DNA from: an uncultured Deinococcales bacterium
GTDB lineage: Bacteria > Deinococcota > Deinococci > Deinococcales > Trueperaceae
Length of the DNA: 9,637 bases
Reading direction: 5' to 3'
Assembly: GCA_937934635.1 (NCBI GenBank)
Contig: CALGZD010000092.1
Location: 1 to 9,637, forward strand
How positions within the stretch are numbered: position 1 is the first letter of the stretch; every line of letters starts with the position of its first letter. The notes beneath the pieces are model-generated. The model was given only the letters and a program-made list of their open reading frames with translations, was not told where the DNA came from and made no database searches. Both the position numbers and the translations under genes were made by a program. Below, piece after piece: positions 4,840-9,637 of the stretch.

Positions 4840-7590
4840 TCACTGTTCTATGTAGCCGATTTCTAGCATTTGCTTGTGGGTGAAGTTTTGAATGCCTGTA
4901 TTTTTGTCATCAAGTGTAATAGTGCTATAACTTTGATTTGCATATGTTTCTGCTGTATTTATAAATGTACAGTTGCCACAAGTGATACTTGCTGGTCCAT
5001 ACTCTGGTTTTTTTATGTAAGTTATTAGTCCTGTGCCTTTCACGTCTTCAAAACTTATGTTGCTAAGCTTGGCAGTTGATAGGTCTTTACTAGCTACGCC
5101 TGTTGAAGTTTGTTTGATAAGCAGATTGTCTGAGATTAGTTGAGATTTTTCACCTACAGATATAGCTTTGTCTCCAATTGCAGTAAAGAAAGAATCATTG
5201 AGTTCAAGTGTAGTGCCAGAAATATCGACACCATCATTACCAATATTTGTGAAATGACTGTTTGTGATAGTACCTTCAGAGAAGTCACTATCAAAAGCAT
5301 CTGCACGACTGGAATCAATATGAATCTGATTCAGGTGATACGTTGATCTTACGATGTTTAGTGCGTCCTCACATTGTGCATTTTTAAAGTGGCTTTGGTA
5401 AATTTCCACATCGCTTTCATAGAAATTTAAACAGCCAGTTAAGCCAAAATAGTCTTGTCTGTTAGCTAAGTTTGCATCGTTGCCATGTACATAGACATGC
5501 TCGAGCCGCGATAGTTTATCTGATTGTACTACATGAATACCTCCCCAAATACCTATTCCTTTGAATGTTGTGTTTGTTTTGACGTTGATATGGATAGGAT
5601 TGTCTAAATCACCAACCATGTTCAGCTCGCCCTGTAGCCTTAGGGAAACGCCTTCAAAAACCAATTCACTGCCTGGCAGTACTAGCATTGACCACCCTTT
5701 TGGCAAGCTATAATTTTTGTTGAAAACATATCTTGCTGGTGGGAAAATAATGTTTTGTTGGTTTTCCTGAATGATGATTTTAGAAGAGACTTCATTGGTG
5801 TTCTCAAGGAGATTACTAAAGGAAAAATCATGGTTGCGGTGTTGAAGAGGGATAAGCTGGTCATAGCTTTTGTCTTTAAGTTGATAAGAAATTCTCAACT
5901 CACTTTTTTGAGGATAATTTGTATGCCATCTAATAGTGCGTGTTGTTTTGTGTGTATTTGCTTCAGGATTTTCCTCATTAAAAGTGTCTATAAAAAAGTC
6001 TTTGTCTAGAACTTCATGATTATTACTGTTGCTATGTTGGTAATATATTTCTTTAATACGGATTTTATCGAGGGTGAGGTTTTTAAGCTCAATGGTTAGC
6101 TCATCTCGATTTGATGGATTATCAAAATAAACATGGCTACGTAAAGGCATATAAAAGTCGATATCACCTTCTAAGAAAACTTTGTAACTAATGTCATCTA
6201 ATTTCGACAATTTGCCATCATCAGCTTCATGTTCTGGAATAATCTTTACTACATTTTCTATCAGTTTAGAAAGATTGCTACGCAAAACGTGTACATTTGT
6301 ATCTGGGTATTCTAGTCCTTCAATATCAAGTAAGGTTTTATAATGTTGTTTTTCTTGTTCAAAATCATCAATGTATTTTTCGTCGTACAGTAAGTTTGCC
6401 CACCACTCTAATTCAGAATAGAGATACTCAAGAAAGTTGGAATCAGTAAATAACTTTGTTGTATGAAGCTCATCGGCACACATTTTAAATTTGCTTGGCT
6501 CAGGGCTAGAATCAAAGGCAATGGGTTCTAGCTTATTAGTAATAGTGTTAAAATAGAATCTTCGATTATGGTCAACGAGACCGTGACATGCGCCCCACAT
6601 ATGAGAAATGACCCACCAAGAACTGATTTGTTGTAAGTCAAAAACCTGACTCGCACCAATACTACCTTTAAGATAGTCATTAAGGAGACTTTGTCCTAGG
6701 TTACTTTGTGTAGAGGGTAAGTCATTGCTTACATGTGTAACTTTTCTATAGTCTTTTAAAGAAAGATCTATGAGTTGATGTGTCGTATAGCCTCTATTAA
6801 TGCCATTACGAACTAGAAATTGATGGTTTTTATGTGTGTTGTGGTTTAAATGTCTCTGATGCCATATGGGGTCCTCATCGAAACCTAGAATTGAACCTTC
6901 TCGTCGCCCTTGAGATTCTAAAAGCTCTTTTGTGAAATGCTCCTCAAGTGCCATAACACCAATAGGGTAGTCATTAATCCAAACACGGGCAAAAAAGTAA
7001 CGTGGTGTTAGAACGCCGCGCTGTCGCATTTGGTTCATTATCATGGGTTCAAAATAGAAGTACCGAGTACCAGGATGTTGTATGGAAAAACGACTCATTC
7101 CCATTACGGTTTCGTTATCCTTGGGGTCAATTCGGAATGATAATTTGCTAGGTGTAAGAAGATGGTCTCCCCAATCTCCTTTAAGACGTAGACTTACTGG
7201 TACTTCTTTTTTGCTTTGTCCATCGTCTGCAACTAGGTTTCCTTTTACCCAATCATTTTTATCTGTTAATAATATTGGGATGATTTTTTCTAGCGTATCA
7301 TTACGTTTATTGTTGATTTTACGTAGTGCAGCATCTGATAAGTATATATGAATTGATGGTAAAACCTCTTTTGATATTTTTTGTATTTCCACCTCATAGC
7401 CTAGAGAGAGTAGAGGTCTAAGCGCGTTTTGTAAGCTTAAACAAAAATTTTCAGACATACTACAATTAGAAGTTATGTAGGCATTTAACGCATTTATTTT
7501 ACTAGTGTTTTTATAGAGGTAATTGCCTGTAGCCAATAGGATAACTGCGACAAGAGTCGTAATTAGGAAAGTGAGGTTTTGTTTTGACAT
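4840..7590 (-). CDS. Membrane-anchored CotH-family atypical kinase with a C-terminal beta-helix
   Basis: One hydrophobic segment at about 7-25 after MSKQN predicts an uncleaved anchor, with the remaining ~890 residues outside the cytoplasm. The CotH kinase domain runs from about 130 to 450: LRLKGDW (134-140), KLSFR (149-153), ALEEH (214-218), HGLVDHN (336-342, catalytic-loop Asp340 and Asn342) and IAFD (357-360, with Asp360 as the metal-binding Asp usually seen in a WD motif). Bacillus subtilis CotH uses this fold to phosphorylate spore-coat proteins. Residues about 610-885 are a right-handed beta-helix built of short N/D/G/S/T turns (for example ITNSHFTNIGNDGVDISG), like parallel-helix carbohydrate-binding or lyase proteins. 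No lyase catalytic set is recognised, so it may target a polymer. At 916 residues it is longer than a bare CotH kinase. The gene starts 19 nt after the DUF4956 stop, with no clear Shine-Dalgarno. The kinase fold is well supported; the substrate and phosphate donor are unknown. Confidence 0.87.
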   Translation of the reverse strand: MSKQNLTFLITTLVAVILLATGNYLYKNTSKINALNAYITSNCSMSENFCLSLQNALRPLLSLGYEVEIQKISKEVLPSIHIYLSDAALRKINNKRNDTLEKIIPILLTDKNDWVKGNLVADDGQSKKEVPVSLRLKGDWGDHLLTPSKLSFRIDPKDNETVMGMSRFSIQHPGTRYFYFEPMIMNQMRQRGVLTPRYFFARVWINDYPIGVMALEEHFTKELLESQGRREGSILGFDEDPIWHQRHLNHNTHKNHQFLVRNGINRGYTTHQLIDLSLKDYRKVTHVSNDLPSTQSNLGQSLLNDYLKGSIGASQVFDLQQISSWWVISHMWGACHGLVDHNRRFYFNTITNKLEPIAFDSSPEPSKFKMCADELHTTKLFTDSNFLEYLYSELEWWANLLYDEKYIDDFEQEKQHYKTLLDIEGLEYPDTNVHVLRSNLSKLIENVVKIIPEHEADDGKLSKLDDISYKVFLEGDIDFYMPLRSHVYFDNPSNRDELTIELKNLTLDKIRIKEIYYQHSNSNNHEVLDKDFFIDTFNEENPEANTHKTTRTIRWHTNYPQKSELRISYQLKDKSYDQLIPLQHRNHDFSFSNLLENTNEVSSKIIIQENQQNIIFPPARYVFNKNYSLPKGWSMLVLPGSELVFEGVSLRLQGELNMVGDLDNPIHINVKTNTTFKGIGIWGGIHVVQSDKLSRLEHVYVHGNDANLANRQDYFGLTGCLNFYESDVEIYQSHFKNAQCEDALNIVRSTYHLNQIHIDSSRADAFDSDFSEGTITNSHFTNIGNDGVDISGTTLELNDSFFTAIGDKAISVGEKSQLISDNLLIKQTSTGVASKDLSTAKLSNISFEDVKGTGLITYIKKPEYGPASITCGNCTFINTAETYANQSYSTITLDDKNTGIQNFTHKQMLEIGYIEQ

Positions 7591-7609
7591 ACTGTTTATT
7601 AAGCTTATT

Positions 7610-8287
7610 TTAGGTTATTACTCGAGCGTTGCTAGATAGGGCTAACTCATAACGTTCGCAATGTTTGTTGAGTGCAGTTTTGATGAGCTCGAGCTCTTCC
7701 AAACCTAGTTTTGACGTTTCTAGTAAGATTTCACTTGCATTTCCATCTTCAAAAATGCGTTTGATTTTGTATGTAAACTTCATAGTATCAAGTTCCTGCC
7801 CTAAAGCTTGAATATTTATCGTTTTTTCCTCTGAAGGGTATAACTTTAAGTCTAAGAAGCTATTTTGTGAACGTAGGTTATTGCCTTTAAAGACTGCAAA
7901 TGGAAGCATACACAAAACAAAGGTTATGAAGCCTATGAGAGTAGGAACTAACTGATTTGCTCCTAAACCAAGACCTATGGCTATAGCAACAAAAAGATAT
8001 AGCAATTCTTCAGGTTCTTTTATGGGTGTGCGAAAGCGGACAATTGACAGCGCTCCGACCAAGCCTAAAGATAGAGCGATAGAACTCTTAATAATAGTTA
8101 TGATTAAAATCATGCTTGGGATAAGGAGTAAAAATATTGGTAGATACTGTCTTACATCTACAACTAGGCGAGTTGATTTACTAACAACGAAAGCCCAGAT
8201 TAAAGCCATTAACAAGCCTATAGCCAAATTAATTATTAGTTCTAGAAGTTGTATATCTGCTACTGCATAGGGGTTTAAAAAATCCAT
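7610..8287 (-). CDS. DUF4956 family five-helix membrane protein
   Basis: The family signature GALSIVRFRTPIKEPEEL (78-95) is intact. Five hydrophobic segments are visible at about 16-35, 49-66, 69-83, 95-110 and 114-132. Basic residues cluster after segment 1 (SKSTR), after segment 3 (VRFRTPIK) and after segment 5 (FKGNNLR). By the positive-inside rule this puts the N-terminus outside and the C-terminal soluble domain (about 140-225) in the cytoplasm, on the same side as the VTC-domain partner. The protein is the usual size for the family. It is the first gene of the operon, so its upstream region (8288-8427) should hold the operon promoter. A weak GGGAG lies 13 nt before the ATG. Its molecular function is unknown; a conduit or scaffold for the polymerase is inferred from the recurrent gene neighbourhood. 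Confidence 0.87.
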   Translation of the reverse strand: MDFLNPYAVADIQLLELIINLAIGLLMALIWAFVVSKSTRLVVDVRQYLPIFLLLIPSMILIITIIKSSIALSLGLVGALSIVRFRTPIKEPEELLYLFVAIAIGLGLGANQLVPTLIGFITFVLCMLPFAVFKGNNLRSQNSFLDLKLYPSEEKTINIQALGQELDTMKFTYKIKRIFEDGNASEILLETSKLGLEELELIKTALNKHCERYELALSSNARVIT

Positions 8288-8330
8288 AAAGTTTAAGTAT
8301 CTCCCAAGTTTAAATCATTGATTTTACAGC

Positions 8331-8365
8331 TATCATTGCACAAAAACACACCTTGTACAATGATA
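8331..8365. promoter_or_regulatory. Inverted repeat, possible operator in the divergent region
   Basis: TATCATTGCACAA (8331-8343) and TTGTACAATGATA (8353-8365) are complementary at 12 of 13 positions around a 9-nt AC-rich loop. The element sits between the divergent DUF4956 operon and the QueG-like gene, 43 nt upstream of the operon start codon and 62 nt upstream of the other. No T-run follows on either strand, so it is not an intrinsic terminator. A dimeric regulator site is the likelier reading. Confidence 0.5.
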
Positions 8366-8392
8366 GAAATCGGAAGACCTTTGCTGCCGTTC

Positions 8393-8424
8393 TTGACAGC
8401 TCATACCTAAAGCCCTACCTTTAG
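8393..8424 (+). promoter_or_regulatory. Possible promoter with a small inverted repeat for the QueG-like gene
   Basis: TTGACA (8393-8398) is a perfect -35 consensus. A 17-nt spacer leads to TACCTT (8416-8421), a poor -10 (3 of 6 matches). Initiation about 7 nt later would fall at the ATG at 8428 and give an almost leaderless mRNA, in line with the missing Shine-Dalgarno. CTAAAG (8407-8412) and CTTTAG (8419-8424) form a 6-bp inverted repeat overlapping the -10 and ending 3 nt before the ATG, a position suited to an operator. Confidence 0.3.
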
Positions 8425-8427
8425 ATT

Positions 8428-9153
8428 ATGACAAGCAATAAAGTTAATGAAGGAAAAGCATATCTGGCCGAACACGGTTTCAAGCTCTTTTCTGTTTTGA
8501 AAACAGAGGCATTAATAACAGATATTATCGACCTTTTACAAAAAGGCAATGTACCCATACAAAACTACAAAAGCTTGGTTTTAATTGGACATGCTGGTAC
8601 AGATTTTTGGGAGAGTTTTTCTAGGGTTAAGCCTCAAACTGAGCATCCAGTTGACGATTTTAGTATAGAGCTTACGCAAGCATTTATTGCAAACTATCTT
8701 GATAAGCCAAGTTTTGAATGGCTTTACCCAAGTAGTCAGTACGTCATACCACTACAGCGCTTAGCTCGACTTGCTAACTGGTCACATCAATCTCCGCTGG
8801 GTTTAGATATAAGCCCAACCTATGGGTTGTGGTTTGCTCACCGAGCTTGTTTCCTAACCAATGCGGATTTAGAACCATGCGTTGAAGAGGCTAAAGCTTC
8901 ACCCTGTGATAGTTGCACGACTAAAGACTGTATGCAAGCTTGCCCTGCTGGTGCTGTCAGCAAAGCTGATTTTTCTATCAAAAGTTGTATTGGTCATAGA
9001 GTAAAGGACAACTCAGGTTGTGCAAACACTTGCCTATCTCGCCGTGCTTGTCCGTACTTCTCAGAACACCAATATAGTGAAGAGCAAATGAACTACCACT
9101 ACACCGCAGGATTTGAAAATACAAAGGCTTGGTACAAGTCACTTAAAAAGTAG
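8428..9153 (+). CDS. QueG-like / ferredoxin-like 4Fe-4S protein
   Basis: The protein has 241 residues. The N-terminal 150 residues, including SPLGLDISPTYGLWFAHRA (122-140), resemble the cofactor-binding part of epoxyqueuosine reductase (QueG) and the related MMACHC fold. A ferredoxin-like region follows with CxxCxxxxCxxxCP (Cys160, 163, 168, 172), then Cys187, Cys198, Cys202 and Cys208-Pro. That is enough for two 4Fe-4S clusters, but the second group is spaced Cx3Cx5CP instead of the usual CxxCxxCP. The protein is much shorter than QueG (about 350-380 residues) and lacks its C-terminal HEAT-like repeats, so it is probably a stand-alone redox protein of unknown substrate and not the tRNA enzyme. 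There is no signal peptide, so it is cytoplasmic. It is transcribed divergently from the DUF4956 operon and ends 6 nt from the stop of a convergent gene. ATG 8428 has no Shine-Dalgarno. Confidence 0.72.
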   Translation: MTSNKVNEGKAYLAEHGFKLFSVLKTEALITDIIDLLQKGNVPIQNYKSLVLIGHAGTDFWESFSRVKPQTEHPVDDFSIELTQAFIANYLDKPSFEWLYPSSQYVIPLQRLARLANWSHQSPLGLDISPTYGLWFAHRACFLTNADLEPCVEEAKASPCDSCTTKDCMQACPAGAVSKADFSIKSCIGHRVKDNSGCANTCLSRRACPYFSEHQYSEEQMNYHYTAGFENTKAWYKSLKK

Positions 9154-9159
9154 TTGATT

Positions 9160-9637
9160 CTATATCACAGATATCTCGGTGATGTAACCGATTCGAATAT
9201 CTCTACCTTTATCATTCTTTACAGTTTTTCCATAGAAGTAAGGGGTGGACCCTTCGTAGTAAACACTATCAGGAATAATTTCCTCAGTCACAGACTTTCC
9301 TTTAGACACTCTTGTGTAACCATAGCGGTCATAGGTATGTTTTTCTTCATTATATTTTAGTTGGAGATTGCGTTCTGTGCTGATGGCTGTTTCAATCATC
9401 TCACGCATTTTGCGAGTGGGTAAGCCTTTTTTCATGCTTTCTTCTTTTTCAACAACTTTAGGTTCTAAGTTTTGTTCAACTGTTTTATTCGCTACGATGC
9501 CTAAAGTTTTTAGAACTTTATTTAGTTCAGTAACTTTGCCCTCTGCAACTAAATAACTAGTAGAGCCCAATTGACCTGTCAGCAAGGGAGCGATGCTTGG
9601 ATGTTTGGCAAGCTCTTTGGCACTAGCGTGTTGAAAG
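9160..9637 (-). CDS. C-terminus of a helicase-associated (XPB-N-like/WYL-like) protein (5' partial)
   Basis: The frame stays open to the right edge, adding FQHASAKELAKHPSIAP before the TTG at 9585, so 158 C-terminal residues are visible and the start is outside. The first ~50 residues (KELAKHPSIAPLL, LGSTSYLVAEG, ELNKVLKTLGI) resemble the end of the helicase XPB/Ssl2 N-terminal-type domain, where a buried 'value' strand is followed by a helix that scores one level of a stack. After a charged linker, MREMIETAISTERNLQLKYNEE ... EIIPDSVYYEGSTPYFYGK ... GRDIRIGYITEISV resembles a WYL-type module (helix, strand, loop, strand, Arg, strand). WYL-like ends on this helicase-associated family are known in actinobacteria. 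Both matches are from memory and the domain assignment is moderate. Confidence 0.55.
   Translation of the reverse strand, partial: FQHASAKELAKHPSIAPLLTGQLGSTSYLVAEGKVTELNKVLKTLGIVANKTVEQNLEPKVVEKEESMKKGLPTRKMREMIETAISTERNLQLKYNEEKHTYDRYGYTRVSKGKSVTEEIIPDSVYYEGSTPYFYGKTVKNDKGRDIRIGYITEISVI

Noticed and set aside
5300..5760. Pectate-lyase-type catalytic activity for the CotH C-terminal beta-helix
   Set aside because: The fold signature is visible but no lyase or hydrolase catalytic set could be identified.
8390..8430. A firm promoter for the QueG-like gene
   Set aside because: The -35 is perfect but the -10 matches only 3 of 6 bases, so it is kept at low confidence.
9154..9360. Plus-strand frames at 9154-9360 and 9368-9556
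   Set aside because: They are antisense to the WYL-like coding frame, which continues off the window and has recognisable domain features.

Overview
The window is AT-rich (roughly 35-40% GC by eye) and comes from a bacterium that is almost certainly Gram-negative. It encodes an outer-membrane-type lipoprotein (lipobox Cys18 followed by Thr), secreted enzymes, and a ferredoxin/QueG-like protein of a kind I associate with Gammaproteobacteria. The genus cannot be fixed from the sequence. CTAG is common, which argues against an enterobacterium. Most starts lack a visible Shine-Dalgarno sequence.

Layout: (1) 1-396, +, the C-terminal lobe of a eukaryotic-like Ser/Thr protein kinase, cut by the left edge. 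(2) 528-2420, +, a lipoprotein with four Ig-like repeats and a C-terminal metallophosphoesterase domain. (3) 2421-2576, a convergent gap holding a perfect 34-nt palindrome with one arm duplicated. (4) 2577-3989, -, a secreted metallophosphoesterase with a second, unnamed C-terminal domain. (5) 3987-4097, eight degenerate 14-nt tandem repeats that end on that gene's start codon. (6) 8287-4147, -, a compact three-gene operon: a DUF4956 membrane protein, then a membrane-anchored CotH-type kinase with a beta-helix tail, then a VTC-domain polyphosphate-polymerase-like protein. (7) 8288-8427, a divergent control region with two inverted repeats. (8) 8428-9153, +, a QueG-like iron-sulfur protein. (9) 9637-9160, -, the C-terminus of what looks like an XPB-N/WYL helicase-associated protein, cut by the right edge.

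The centre of interest is the minus-strand block. A cytoplasmic VTC-type enzyme, a five-helix membrane protein and an extracytoplasmic CotH kinase are co-transcribed by spacing (19 and 36 nt gaps), and two different exported metallophosphoesterases lie next to them. These parts would suit a system that makes a phosphate polymer or related product inside the cell, moves or senses it at the membrane, and phosphorylates or otherwise modifies a surface substrate, with phosphatases opposing it. The families and gene order are read from the sequence; the joint function is inference. The flanking QueG-like and helicase-like genes look like unrelated background genes.
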